Source of the DNA: Nocardia cyriacigeorgica
GTDB lineage: Bacteria > Actinomycetota > Actinomycetes > Mycobacteriales > Mycobacteriaceae
NCBI RefSeq assembly: GCF_010858045.1
Contig: NZ_JAAGVC010000025.1
Location: 1-64,000, forward strand
Direction of reading: 5' to 3'
Length of the DNA: 64,000 bases
Shown: in pieces, positions 8,832 to 17,716 of the stretch
Layout of the letters: each line of letters opens with the position of its first letter
Numbering within the stretch: position 1 is the stretch's first letter
Translations under genes and position numbers: made by a program
The notes under the pieces: generated by a model
What the model saw: the letters and a program-made list of their open reading frames with translations, nothing else
The model's database searches: none
What the model was told of the DNA's origin: nothing

Positions 8832-9548
8832 ATGGCAGCAGAGGCGGAGTACACGATCGACGAACTGGCGCGGGTAGCCGATACCACCGTGCGCAGCGTG
8901 CGCGTGTACCACGAACGGGGGCTCTTGCCGTCGCCCGATGTTCGGGGACGGATCGGCTACTACGGGTCCGACCACTTGAACCGGCTGCAAACGATCAGCC
9001 GCCTACTCGGGCGCGGCATGAAGCTCAACGGCATCCGCGAACTGCTCGATGCCTGGGACCGCGGCGACGGACTCGCCGACGTACTCGGGGTCGCCGATCA
9101 GCCGGCCGCCGAGCCGGCGCCCGGCCCCCGACCGGCCGACGAGCCGAAGGAACGCGAGCCGCAACCCGAGCTACCGGATTACGTGAAACAGGCGCTGGCC
9201 GCCAGCGACGACCCACTCGATGCCTACCGGGTGACCAATCCACGCTGCTGCGATCTGGCGACCCGGCTCAGCGACGCCGGGCTCGCGGTGGACGCGACCT
9301 TCCAGTTCGTCGAGCGGCTGCGCGCCGATTGCGACCGCATCGCCGACCGGTACGCCTCGGAGGTCTTCTACCTGCTGGCAGGCCAGAGCTACGAACAGTC
9401 GGACCGCACCCCCAAGGACCGGACCAAGCTCGAAACCGATCTCGCCATCGCCCGCCTGATCGCCACCCGAGCCGCCTCCGAGCTGATCGATCAGGCGTTT
9501 GCCCGGCATGCGGAACTGCCGGCGCCGATGGCCACCGACGGCGTCTGA
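8832..9548 (+). CDS. MerR family transcriptional regulator
   Basis: 238 aa. The N terminus carries the MerR winged helix-turn-helix (YTIDELARVADTTVRSVRVY, about residues 7-26, then HERGLLPSP). A Pro/Glu-rich linker at about 95-118 leads to a C-terminal alpha-helical domain of ~115 residues with no Cys cluster for metal sensing. There is one CC pair (near residue 138), which is not arranged as in metal-responsive members. An effector cannot be named. A bidirectional terminator follows directly. Confidence 0.8.
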   Translation: MAAEAEYTIDELARVADTTVRSVRVYHERGLLPSPDVRGRIGYYGSDHLNRLQTISRLLGRGMKLNGIRELLDAWDRGDGLADVLGVADQPAAEPAPGPRPADEPKEREPQPELPDYVKQALAASDDPLDAYRVTNPRCCDLATRLSDAGLAVDATFQFVERLRADCDRIADRYASEVFYLLAGQSYEQSDRTPKDRTKLETDLAIARLIATRAASELIDQAFARHAELPAPMATDGV

Positions 9549-9561
9549 CCTCGACCGCAGA

Positions 9562-9594
9562 AAGCCCCTGGCCACACTGGTCAGGGGCTTATTT
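9562..9594. terminator. Bidirectional rho-independent terminator (merR / tRNA-Pro)
   Basis: A 12-base stem (9562-9573 with 9579-9590, one G-U type mismatch) with an ACACT loop is followed by ATTT on the plus strand and by a T-rich run on the minus strand. It lies 13 bases after the MerR stop and 3 bases beyond the tRNA-Pro 3' end, so it can stop both. Confidence 0.75.
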
Positions 9595-9597
9595 CGA

Positions 9598-9674
<77 letters not shown>

Positions 9675-9706
9675 AGGCCTCGCCAGGGGCGAGCATATTG
9701 CGTGTG

Positions 9707-9777
<71 letters not shown>

Positions 9778-9783
9778 AGGCAT

Positions 9784-9813
9784 ACGACATCGATGGGATC
9801 GCCACGATGTCGT
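9784..9813. repeat. Inverted repeat just upstream of tRNA-Gly
   Basis: ACGACATCG (9784-9792) is the exact reverse complement of CGATGTCGT (9805-9813); the stem can be extended to 12 bases with one mismatch. It begins 6 bases before the tRNA-Gly 5' end. It has no T-run and may be a processing hairpin or chance. Confidence 0.4.
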
Positions 9814-10072
9814 GTGCATGAGCGACTGTACCGAACCCGCCTCCGGTAACGCCAATCAGCCCCCCGCTCCGGCACACGGGTCCCGCCGCGACTGCCTTCC
9901 GGCGATTTTCGAGCTAACCGGAAGTGTTGTGTAACACTCGCGGCCGCACAGCGATCACATACCCGATCGCCCGTGGCTACGCACCGAGAACTCGTTGCAG
10001 AACGCCGTTTTTCGAGGCCGATCGGCTTGCTAGGATCCTTTTTGCCGGACGGGGGTATCTGGAAAGGGGGCG

Positions 10073-10204
10073 GTGAGCGTGCACCCGACGAGGTGGACCA
10101 TCCGCGTAGCAGTGAGAACGACCGGTGCGACGCCGGTGTCGGGCTCGGATCGGGGAGCCCGCGCGGAGTCGTCACCTGTGTCCGGTGAGCGCCATGCCGG
10201 CTGA
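10073..10204 (+). CDS. Possible 43-aa leader protein ahead of the diguanylate cyclase
   Basis: A GTG at 10073 is preceded by a strong purine run (GGAAAGGGGGC) and opens a frame with mostly G or C in third codon positions. It ends in TGA at 10204 and overlaps the ATG of the cyclase gene by 11 bases, which would couple translation. The product is basic, with no recognisable motif. It could instead be an unused frame if the cyclase starts further upstream. Confidence 0.35.
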   Translation: MSVHPTRWTIRVAVRTTGATPVSGSDRGARAESSPVSGERHAG

Positions 10205-11150
10205 GGACCGACCACCGGTCGCCGCGACCGCACGGGCATGGGCGCGCACGGTCTGCGCCGAGCCCGGAGTCGAGGCGGCCCCACAACAGCTGGAACCTGT
10301 TCTGATCGAGATCATCGAGCGCCTGCTCGAACTGGCCGGATCCGAACCGTTTCCGGTGCTCGAAGCCCGAATGCTCGGTGCGCGGCTGGCCGAGGCGCCG
10401 TTGGAACGAATTCGCATGCTCGCCCAGGCGACTCGCACGCTGCTCGGCTTCCGCGCGGGCCCGCCCGGCTCGCTGACGGCGACCAGGTGGCCCTTCGTGG
10501 CCAGCCAGGCCATCGACAGCTATGCCCAGGCCTTGCAGGAGCGTGCGCTGGCCCAGCAGGAACAGCACATCTCGGCGGCGGTCTCGGTGCGGGTGCAGGA
10601 GATCGCCGCCCTGCAGCACCGGCTGCGCCACGAGGCGACCCACGATGCGCTGACCGACCTCGCCAATCGCACGCTGCTGCAAGATCGGGTGCGATTGATG
10701 GCCGCGGATCCCACGCGCGGAATCGGGCTGCTGCTGATCGATCTGGACCGCTTCAAACAGATCAACGACGGTTACGGACACGCCGTGGGCGACGAGGTGC
10801 TGGTCGACCTGGCGAACCGGCTGCGTGAGGTGTGTCCGCCCGATACCGTCATCTGCCGCTACGGCGGTGACGAATTCGTGCTCGCCACCAATCCGCCGCG
10901 CAACAACCTCGGCGATCTCGCACATCGCATCGTGGCCGCACTGCGCGATCCGGTGTGGTCGTCCGCGGGCCCGGTGCCGGTGTCGGCGAGCGTCGGCACG
11001 GCGTACTCACCGCCGGGCAGCCCATGCGATTTCACCGATCTGCTGCGGCGCGCCGACCGGGCGATGTATTCGGCCAAGACGGCCGGCGGGCGTCGTTTCG
11101 CGCTGGCCGATGCCGACGAAGCGGAGATGGGAGCGGCCGTCGCCGGTTGA
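10194..11150 (+). CDS. GGDEF-domain diguanylate cyclase
   Basis: 318 aa from the ATG at 10194; in-frame GTGs at 10185 and 10125 are alternatives, but the upstream stretch has poor codon use. The N-terminal ~130 residues form an alpha-helical sensor region without membrane helices, leading through a coiled-coil-like linker (QEQHISAAVSVRVQEIAALQ) into a GGDEF domain. The active site GGDEF is intact at 224-228, with the metal-binding LLLIDLDRFKQIND stretch before it. The protein should make cyclic di-GMP from two GTP. No RxxD inhibitory site sits before GGDEF, so product feedback is unlikely. No EAL domain is present. Confidence 0.85.
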   Translation: MPAEDRPPVAATARAWARTVCAEPGVEAAPQQLEPVLIEIIERLLELAGSEPFPVLEARMLGARLAEAPLERIRMLAQATRTLLGFRAGPPGSLTATRWPFVASQAIDSYAQALQERALAQQEQHISAAVSVRVQEIAALQHRLRHEATHDALTDLANRTLLQDRVRLMAADPTRGIGLLLIDLDRFKQINDGYGHAVGDEVLVDLANRLREVCPPDTVICRYGGDEFVLATNPPRNNLGDLAHRIVAALRDPVWSSAGPVPVSASVGTAYSPPGSPCDFTDLLRRADRAMYSAKTAGGRRFALADADEAEMGAAVAG

Positions 11151-11237
11151 AAAGCCGACACGACACCCGCGAATCATGCGACACGCGGAGCGAATCGGTG
11201 GAGCCGCCGGCAGTCGGGCGACTAGGCTACCGGCCGC

Positions 11238-12035
11238 TCAGCCGGGCTGACATGCCGGGCACCAGAAGAGGTTTCGCCCCTCCAGCACCGAATGAGCTAC
11301 CGGCGTACCGCAGATCCGGCAGGGCGCACCGGCGCGGCGATAGACGTAGGTGCGCGGCCGATCCGGCGCGTAGGACGGTTCACCGTGATCGTGTTCCGGC
11401 CGCACCACATGCATCTTCCCGCGGCGCACCCCCACCCGCATCAGCTGCACCAGATCCGCCCACATCGCGTCCCATTCATCGCGGGACAGCGCGGTGCCCG
11501 GCCGCTGCGGTGCGATGCCGTGCCGGTAGAGGACCTCGGCACGGTAGACGTTGCCAACGCCCGCGATGACCTGCTGGTCCATCAGCAGCGAGCCGATCGG
11601 CCTGCGGGAGCGATGAATCCGGCGCCAGGCCCGTTCCGGATCGGCGCCGCGGCGCAGCGGGTCGGGACCGAGCCGGTCGACGAGCGCGCCGGCCTCGGGG
11701 GCGGTCAGCACCTCGCAGGCGGTGGGCCCGCGCAGGTCGGTGCCGAAATCGGCGCCGGCCAGCCGCATCCGGACCTGCCCGACCGGCTCCCCCATCGGCA
11801 TCGCCGATTCGGTGAAGCTGCCGTACAAACCGAGGTGCACGTGCACGACCAGCCCGGATTCATAGTGGTGCAGCAGATGTTTACCCCAGGCCTCGGACCG
11901 GACCATGACCTGCCGGTCCACCCGCGCGGCGCCGTCGGCGAACTTGCCCTGCGGGCTCGACACCCGCACCACACCGCCTGCCAGCCGCCGCTGATGCAGC
12001 TTCGCCAGGCGGTGCAGCGTATGACCCTCGGGCAC
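11238..12035 (-). CDS. nei1: Fpg/Nei-family DNA glycosylase (Nei1)
   Basis: 265 aa. The start is the GTG at 12035 because the mature protein must begin Pro2-Glu3 (PEGHTLHRLA), the catalytic residues of bifunctional Fpg/Nei glycosylases. The H2TH region (GVGNVYRAEVLYR) and a C-terminal zinc finger (CRICG...FWCPAC) are present. It excises oxidised bases and cleaves the abasic site. It lies 17 bases after rpiB on the same strand, the same pair as M. tuberculosis Rv2464c-Rv2465c. The longer frame upstream is rejected because it would bury the N-terminal proline. Confidence 0.9.
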   Translation of the reverse strand: MPEGHTLHRLAKLHQRRLAGGVVRVSSPQGKFADGAARVDRQVMVRSEAWGKHLLHHYESGLVVHVHLGLYGSFTESAMPMGEPVGQVRMRLAGADFGTDLRGPTACEVLTAPEAGALVDRLGPDPLRRGADPERAWRRIHRSRRPIGSLLMDQQVIAGVGNVYRAEVLYRHGIAPQRPGTALSRDEWDAMWADLVQLMRVGVRRGKMHVVRPEHDHGEPSYAPDRPRTYVYRRAGAPCRICGTPVAHSVLEGRNLFWCPACQPG

Positions 12036-12052
12036 TGTCGAATACGTTCGGT

Positions 12053-12526
<474 letters not shown>

Positions 12527-12694
12527 GGGTGGAATCCTATCCGCGCTGCGATGCGGCTCCGTCGAGGGTGTTGGCGGGGTTGTGCCTGCCCGCCATCCAG
12601 TGCGGCGAGGATGGGCTGTGGCGGTGGCCACACCGGGCTTCGAGGGCGCCGGCGACCCGACTCGACGGGCTCGATCTGAATAGAGTGGGCGTCC

Positions 12695-13840
12695 ATGCAA
12701 CCGATCGATCCTCAGCCGCCGCAGCGTCCGCAGGCCGATCAGTCCGGGGGGCAGCCAGAGTGGTTGCGCAAGAACGCGCCGCAGGGTTCCTCGTCCGGGT
12801 CCGAATCGAGCGAGGTGCCGCAGCCTCCGCAGACCGCCCCACCGACGGCGTATCCGTCGGCGCCCTACCCGGGGATGCCACCCGGCTATCCCGGCGCCGG
12901 GTATCCGGCCTACGGGTCCGCGCCGGTGCCGCCCGCCGTGCCGCCGGGCAGCCTGCCGCGGGGGCTCTCGCCGTTCGGTATGCCCGCGCGGCATCTGTGG
13001 GAGATCCCGCTGCTCATCGTGGTGGTGGCATTGACGGCGCTGGCGTACCTGTTCGCGGCGCTGCTGCTGGTGTTCGGCAACGTGAACGAATACATCCTCG
13101 CCCTGGTGTTCGCGCCGATCCTGATCTGGTTCGGCCGTGGCGTGAACTACGCGACCCAGCGGGTCAACGGGGTGAAGATGTCGCCGACCCAATTCCCGGA
13201 GGGCTACCGGTTGGTGCAGGAGGCGGCGGCGCGTTTCGGCATGGCCAAGGCACCCGATGCCTATGTGGTGCTCGGCAACGGCCAGATCAACGCCTTCGCC
13301 TCCGGCCACGGATTCCGCCGGTTCGTGGTGGTCTACAGCGACCTGTTCGAAATCGGCGGCGCCGCTCGCGAACCGGACGCGCTGGCGTTCATCATCGGCC
13401 ACGAGGTCGGGCATATCGCGGCCGGGCATACCTCGTATTGGCGTCAGCTCGGCATGTTCCTGGTGCCGTTCCTGCCGATCATCGGCAGCTCACTGATCCG
13501 CTCGCAGGAATACACCGCCGACAATCACGGGTTCTGCAACCGGCACGAGGGTGCCCGCGCGGCCATGGGCACCCTCGCCGCGGGCAAGTACATGAACACC
13601 ATGGTCGGTTTCGACGAGATGGCCGACCGCGCCGCGCAGGAGAAGGGCTTCTTCGTCTGGATCGTCAACGCGCTGTCCACGCACCCGGTGCTGACCTGGC
13701 GGATGTGGGCGCTGCGCGACCGCAGTAGGCATGGCCGCCTCTTCTGGCGCCCGAGCCCTCCCCCACAATTCCCGCCAGGCCGGCATCCGTACGGCCCGTA
13801 CGGAGAGGTTCCGAGCCTGCCCCCGAAGCCCGTCGCCTGA
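12695..13840 (+). CDS. M48 family (HtpX-like) membrane metalloprotease
   Basis: 381 aa. A proline-rich N-terminal tail (about residues 1-85) precedes a double hydrophobic region (about 105-140), then the protease domain with zinc motif HEVGH followed by IAAGH. The third zinc ligand would be the Glu of the QEYTADN stretch. M48 membrane proteases cleave damaged membrane proteins. The C-terminal tail is again Pro-rich. The stop abuts the stop of the convergent mrx2 gene. In M. tuberculosis this gene is absent from between rpiB and mrx2, so it is an insertion relative to that order. Confidence 0.85.
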   Translation: MQPIDPQPPQRPQADQSGGQPEWLRKNAPQGSSSGSESSEVPQPPQTAPPTAYPSAPYPGMPPGYPGAGYPAYGSAPVPPAVPPGSLPRGLSPFGMPARHLWEIPLLIVVVALTALAYLFAALLLVFGNVNEYILALVFAPILIWFGRGVNYATQRVNGVKMSPTQFPEGYRLVQEAAARFGMAKAPDAYVVLGNGQINAFASGHGFRRFVVVYSDLFEIGGAAREPDALAFIIGHEVGHIAAGHTSYWRQLGMFLVPFLPIIGSSLIRSQEYTADNHGFCNRHEGARAAMGTLAAGKYMNTMVGFDEMADRAAQEKGFFVWIVNALSTHPVLTWRMWALRDRSRHGRLFWRPSPPPQFPPGRHPYGPYGEVPSLPPKPVA

Positions 13841-14494
13841 TCAGTCGAACACAGGGTCTTCCGTGCGGGTGCGCTTCAGCTCGAAGAAGTGCGGGTAGGA
13901 CGCCAGGGCGACGACGCCGTCCCAGACCTTGCCCGCGTCCTCGCCGCGCGGGATGCGGGAGAGCACGGGGCCGAAGAAGGCCACGCCGTTGACGTGGATG
14001 GTCGGGGTGCCGACGTCCTTGCCGACCTTGTCCATTCCGGCGTGGTGGCTTTCGCGCAGCTCCGCGTCGTAGTCGGTGCTGTGCGCGGCCTCGGCCAGCT
14101 CGGCGGGCAGGCCGGTTTCGGCGAGCGCGTCGGCGATGACCGCGGCCAGTGTCTCCGCGGTGGTGGCGCGCTCGTATTCGGCCCTGCGGTCGTGAATCCT
14201 GGTTCCCATGGCGGTGTAGAGCGGGGCGAGTACCTTGTCGCCGTGTTCGCGCGCGGCCGCGATGGCCACCCGGACCGGGCCCCAGCCGCTGTTCATCAGC
14301 TCTTGGTACTCCGGCGGGAGGTCGCGGCCTTCGTTGAGCACGGCCAGGCTCATGACGTGGAAGCGGGTCTCGATATCGCGCACCTTCTCCACCTCGAGGA
14401 TCCACCGTGAGGTGATCCAGCACCAGGGACACAGCGGGTCGAACCAGAAGTCGGCGACATCCTTGCCCTGGTGATCTACGGCGGTGTTGCTCAC
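13841..14494 (-). CDS. mrx2: DsbA-family mycothiol-dependent oxidoreductase (Mrx2/Rv2466c-like)
   Basis: 217 aa from the GTG at 14494 (GAGAGGAAT upstream). Thioredoxin-type active site LCPWCW with Cys22 and Cys25, then the DsbA helical insertion and the cis-Pro region (DVGTPTIHV). In M. tuberculosis the homologue reduces mycothiol-dependent substrates and activates nitro-prodrugs. Location next to nei1/rpiB and, further on, pepN matches the Rv2464c-Rv2467 order. Confidence 0.88.
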   Translation of the reverse strand: MSNTAVDHQGKDVADFWFDPLCPWCWITSRWILEVEKVRDIETRFHVMSLAVLNEGRDLPPEYQELMNSGWGPVRVAIAAAREHGDKVLAPLYTAMGTRIHDRRAEYERATTAETLAAVIADALAETGLPAELAEAAHSTDYDAELRESHHAGMDKVGKDVGTPTIHVNGVAFFGPVLSRIPRGEDAGKVWDGVVALASYPHFFELKRTRTEDPVFD

Positions 14495-14656
14495 GTCGAT
14501 TCCTCTCGATCGCAGACTTGTCCGGCGGCCGGGCCGCTCTCGTACCGACAACCAACGGCCGGCCCGATTCGTTCCCGCATTCGGCGTTTCGGCGCGCCGC
14601 GCGCACCTAAGCTGAGGTCGAGGAGCTCGATTCGCCCGGCGTTTAGGAGTCCACGT

Positions 14657-15877
14657 ATGACCTCTGCGCAGCATTTCGTCGTCGTCGGTGGCGGTCTCGC
14701 CGGCGCCAAGGTCGCACAGGCGTTGCGCGACAACGATTTCGACGGAACGATCACCGTGCTGACCGATGAGGAACATCTACCCTACGAGCGGCCGCCGTTG
14801 TCGAAGGAGTACCTGGCGGGCAAGAAGGCGTTCGACGAATTCACCGTCGAGGACAAGCCCTGGTATCGCGACCACAACGTGGATCTGCGTCTCGGCACCG
14901 CCGTCACCGCGATCGACCGGGCCGCCAAGACGATCGCGCTGCCGGATGGTTCCACCCTGCCCTACGACAAGCTGGCCCTTGCCACCGGCGCCACCCCGCG
15001 CCGCCTGCCCATACCCGGTGCGGACGCCGAGAAGGTGTACACCCTGCGCACCCTCGACGATTCGAACACCCTGATCGAGTTGCTGCGCAGCGCGCGGCGC
15101 CTGGCCATCATCGGTGCGGGCTGGATCGGGCTCGAGGTGGCCGCCGCCGCGCGCGAGGCCGAGGTCGAGGTGACGATCATCGAAGCCGCCGAGGCGCCGC
15201 TGCTCAACGCGCTGGGTGCGGAGATGGGTGCGGTGTTCGCCGATCTGCATCGGGCGCACGGCGTGGACCTGCGGTTGGGTGCGCAGGTGGCCGAGATCGT
15301 CACCCGTGACGCGGTGGCCACCGGGGTGCGGCTCGGTGACGGCTCTGTCGTCGATGCGGACGCGGTCCTGATCGCGGTGGGTGCCCGGCCGAACGTCGAA
15401 CTCGCCGCCGAGGCGGGCCTCGCGGTCGACTCCGGTGTCCTCGTGGACGCGCATCTGGCGACCAGCGACCCCGATATCGTCGCGGTGGGCGATATCGCCG
15501 AACAAGATCATCCGCTGCTCGGCCGCCGGATCCGGGTGGAGCACTGGGCCAATGCGCTGAATCAGCCCGCGGTCGCCGCGGCGACCATGCTCGGCAAGGA
15601 CGCGGTCTATGACCGGCTGCCGTACTTCTTCACCGATCAATACGACCTCGGCATGGAGTACACCGGCTATACGGCACCGGGCGAGTACGAGCGGGTCGTG
15701 GTGCGCGGGGACCTGGCGGCCAGGGAGTTCGTCGCGTTCTGGCTCGATGGGGGCAACCGGGTGCTCGCGGGGATGAACGTGAACGTCTGGGATGTCACCG
15801 ACCGCATCAAGCAGTTGATCCTCGGCGGTGAACCGGCGGATCCCGACCGGCTGGCCGACGCCTCGATCCCCTTCTGA
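14657..15877 (+). CDS. FAD-dependent ferredoxin/rhodocoxin reductase-type flavoprotein
   Basis: 406 aa; start ATG at 14657 preceded by AGGAG. FAD-binding VVVGGGLAGAKVAQ at the N terminus, a central NAD(P)H-binding IIGAGWIGLEVAAAA, and the second FAD motif VAVGDIAEQ. Length and the C-terminal ~80-residue reductase domain fit the putidaredoxin/rhodocoxin reductase group that passes electrons to a [2Fe-2S] ferredoxin for a P450 or hydroxylase. No ferredoxin or P450 gene lies beside it. The next gene starts 115 bases later and has its own promoter, so it is probably monocistronic. Confidence 0.85.
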   Translation: MTSAQHFVVVGGGLAGAKVAQALRDNDFDGTITVLTDEEHLPYERPPLSKEYLAGKKAFDEFTVEDKPWYRDHNVDLRLGTAVTAIDRAAKTIALPDGSTLPYDKLALATGATPRRLPIPGADAEKVYTLRTLDDSNTLIELLRSARRLAIIGAGWIGLEVAAAAREAEVEVTIIEAAEAPLLNALGAEMGAVFADLHRAHGVDLRLGAQVAEIVTRDAVATGVRLGDGSVVDADAVLIAVGARPNVELAAEAGLAVDSGVLVDAHLATSDPDIVAVGDIAEQDHPLLGRRIRVEHWANALNQPAVAAATMLGKDAVYDRLPYFFTDQYDLGMEYTGYTAPGEYERVVVRGDLAAREFVAFWLDGGNRVLAGMNVNVWDVTDRIKQLILGGEPADPDRLADASIPF

Positions 15878-15918
15878 TGGGCTGTGCTGCCGCGCTCGGG
15901 CGACTGCGCGTCGCATTG

Positions 15919-15945
15919 TGTCGAATCCGCCGGCCCGGCTCCGAC
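15919..15945 (+). promoter_or_regulatory. Candidate ECF42-type promoter upstream of the DGPF gene
   Basis: TGTCGA (15919-15924), 17 bases, then CGAC (15942-15945). This agrees with the published ECF42 consensus (TGTCGA in -35, CGA/TC in -10). It lies 47 bases before the DGPF start, so the sigma factor would activate its own operon. Confidence 0.65.
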
Positions 15946-15992
15946 CTGTTCACGACAACGTCGCCGGACGCATCGAGAATGAGGAGCCCGAT

Positions 15993-16394
15993 ATGAAATA
16001 CATGCTGGTCAAGACCTACGGTCGCGCAGCCAACTGCGATATTCCGATCAACGAGTGGGCGCCGGAGGACATCGCGGCGCATATCGATTTCCAGCGCAAG
16101 CTCGGCGAGAAGCTGGCCGCGGCCGGCGAGCTGGTGGATGCCAAGGGCCTGGCCGGGCCCGAGGAGGCACGGATCGTCAGCTACGACGGCCGCACGGCGC
16201 CGGTGGTCACCGACGGCCCGTTCCCGGAGACCAAGGAGTTCCTGGCCGGGTACTGGCTCGTCGATGTCGACAGTGCGGAACGCGCGCTGGAAATCGCCGC
16301 CGAAGCCTCGGCCGCACCCGGCCCCGGTGGTGTGCCCATCGGCGAGTACATCGAGGTGCGCGCGGTGATGAGCGCACCTGCTGCTGATCGGTGA
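15993..16394 (+). CDS. YCII/DGPF-domain protein
   Basis: 133 aa. YCII-related fold with the DGPF motif in VTDGPFPETKEFL near residue 75. The in-vivo role is not established; DGPF proteins are consistently found beside ECF42 sigma factors. The start ATG at 15993 follows GAGGAGC. Its TGA overlaps the GTG of the sigma gene (GTGA), so the two form an operon. Confidence 0.85.
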   Translation: MKYMLVKTYGRAANCDIPINEWAPEDIAAHIDFQRKLGEKLAAAGELVDAKGLAGPEEARIVSYDGRTAPVVTDGPFPETKEFLAGYWLVDVDSAERALEIAAEASAAPGPGGVPIGEYIEVRAVMSAPAADR

Positions 16395-17650
16395 TCGCTT
16401 CCGATCGCGCGACCGAGGACCTGCTGCGTGAGCTGGCGCCGCAGGTCCTCGCCGCACTGGTGCGCCGATTCGGCGATTTCCCGACTGCCGAGGATGCCTT
16501 ACAGGAGGCACTGCTGGCTGCCGCTACCCAGTGGCCGATCGAGGGCAGGCCGGACAATCCGCGGGGCTGGCTGATCCAGGTGGCGCAGCGGCGGATGGCC
16601 GACGCCGTGCGCGCGGAGGTCGCCCGGCGCAACCGGGAGACCACCGTCGCCCTGCGCGAACCCGAACCCGCCGAGACCGTTCCCGCTCAGGACGACTCCT
16701 TGATGCTGTTGTTCCTGTGCTGCCATCCGGCGCTGCCGCCGGCGAGCGCGATCGCGCTGACCTTGCGGGCCGTCGGCGGCCTCACCACCGCCGAGATCGC
16801 GCGGGCCTTCCTGCTGCCGGAGGCGACGATGGCGCAGCGGATCACCCGCGCCAAGAAGCGGCTGGCCGCCCTGGACCGCCCGTTCGCCCCACCCGCGGAC
16901 GACGAATGGCGCGAGCGCCTCGATGCGGTGCTGCATGTGCTGTACCTGATCTTCACCGAGGGTCACACCGCCATGACCGGCGACCGGCTGCGCCGCGCGG
17001 ACCTGGCCACCGAGGCGATCCGGCTGACCCGCGCGGTGTACCGGATCCTGCCCGACGATCCGGAGGTCGGCGGGCTGCTCGCCCTGATGCTGCTCACCGA
17101 TGCCCGCCGCGACGCGAGGACCGGCCCGCACGGCGAGCTGATTCCGCTACCCGAACAGGATCGCCGCCGCTGGGACCGCGCGGCGATCGCCGAAGGGGTC
17201 CGGCTGGCGACGGCAACGCTGGACCACGGGCTGCGCGGCCCGTATCAGATCCAGGCGGCGATCGCGGTGCTGCACGCGCAGGCCGATTCCACCGAGACCA
17301 CCGACTGGCAGCGGGTGCTGGCGCTGTATCGGCTGCTCGAGCGTGTCGCGCCGAACCCGATGGTGACGTTGAATCGTGCGGTCGCCACCGCCATGGTCTA
17401 CGGCCCCGCCGTCGGCCTCGAGGTCACCGACACCGTCGCCGGCGCGCTCGCCGACAGCCACCGGCTGGCCGCTGTGCGCGGACACCTGCACGAGATGGCG
17501 GGCGATATCGGCGCCGCGATCACCTACTACACGGCTGCCGCGCGATGCACCTCGAATACCGCCGAACGCGATTACCTGACGATCCGTGCCGCGCGCCTAC
17601 GCACGGAGGCCACGCGCACCCCATCAGGTGCGCCCGGCACCGGTCAGTGA
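16391..17650 (+). CDS. ECF42-type RNA polymerase sigma factor with long C-terminal extension
   Basis: 419 aa, GTG start overlapping the DGPF stop. Sigma region 2 (FGDFPTAEDALQEA), region 4 (LTTAEIARAFLLPEATMAQR) and then ~220 residues of helical extension containing FTEGHTAM and the TPR-like C-terminal half typical of ECF42. In this class the C-terminal extension is essential for activity, and no anti-sigma gene accompanies it. The DGPF protein is the expected partner. An adjacent autoregulatory promoter is present. Confidence 0.9.
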   Translation: MIASDRATEDLLRELAPQVLAALVRRFGDFPTAEDALQEALLAAATQWPIEGRPDNPRGWLIQVAQRRMADAVRAEVARRNRETTVALREPEPAETVPAQDDSLMLLFLCCHPALPPASAIALTLRAVGGLTTAEIARAFLLPEATMAQRITRAKKRLAALDRPFAPPADDEWRERLDAVLHVLYLIFTEGHTAMTGDRLRRADLATEAIRLTRAVYRILPDDPEVGGLLALMLLTDARRDARTGPHGELIPLPEQDRRRWDRAAIAEGVRLATATLDHGLRGPYQIQAAIAVLHAQADSTETTDWQRVLALYRLLERVAPNPMVTLNRAVATAMVYGPAVGLEVTDTVAGALADSHRLAAVRGHLHEMAGDIGAAITYYTAAARCTSNTAERDYLTIRAARLRTEATRTPSGAPGTGQ

Positions 17651-17716
17651 TCAACAGGGCGAGGCACACCCCCGGTGCGTAGCTCGAGCTCGATACCGGA
17701 ACTGATCGAGTCCCGC

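Noticed and set aside
12527..13429. Extended reading frame upstream of rpiB on the minus strand.
   Set aside because: It overlaps the M48 protease gene and lacks homology; rpiB starts at MRVYLGADHAG.
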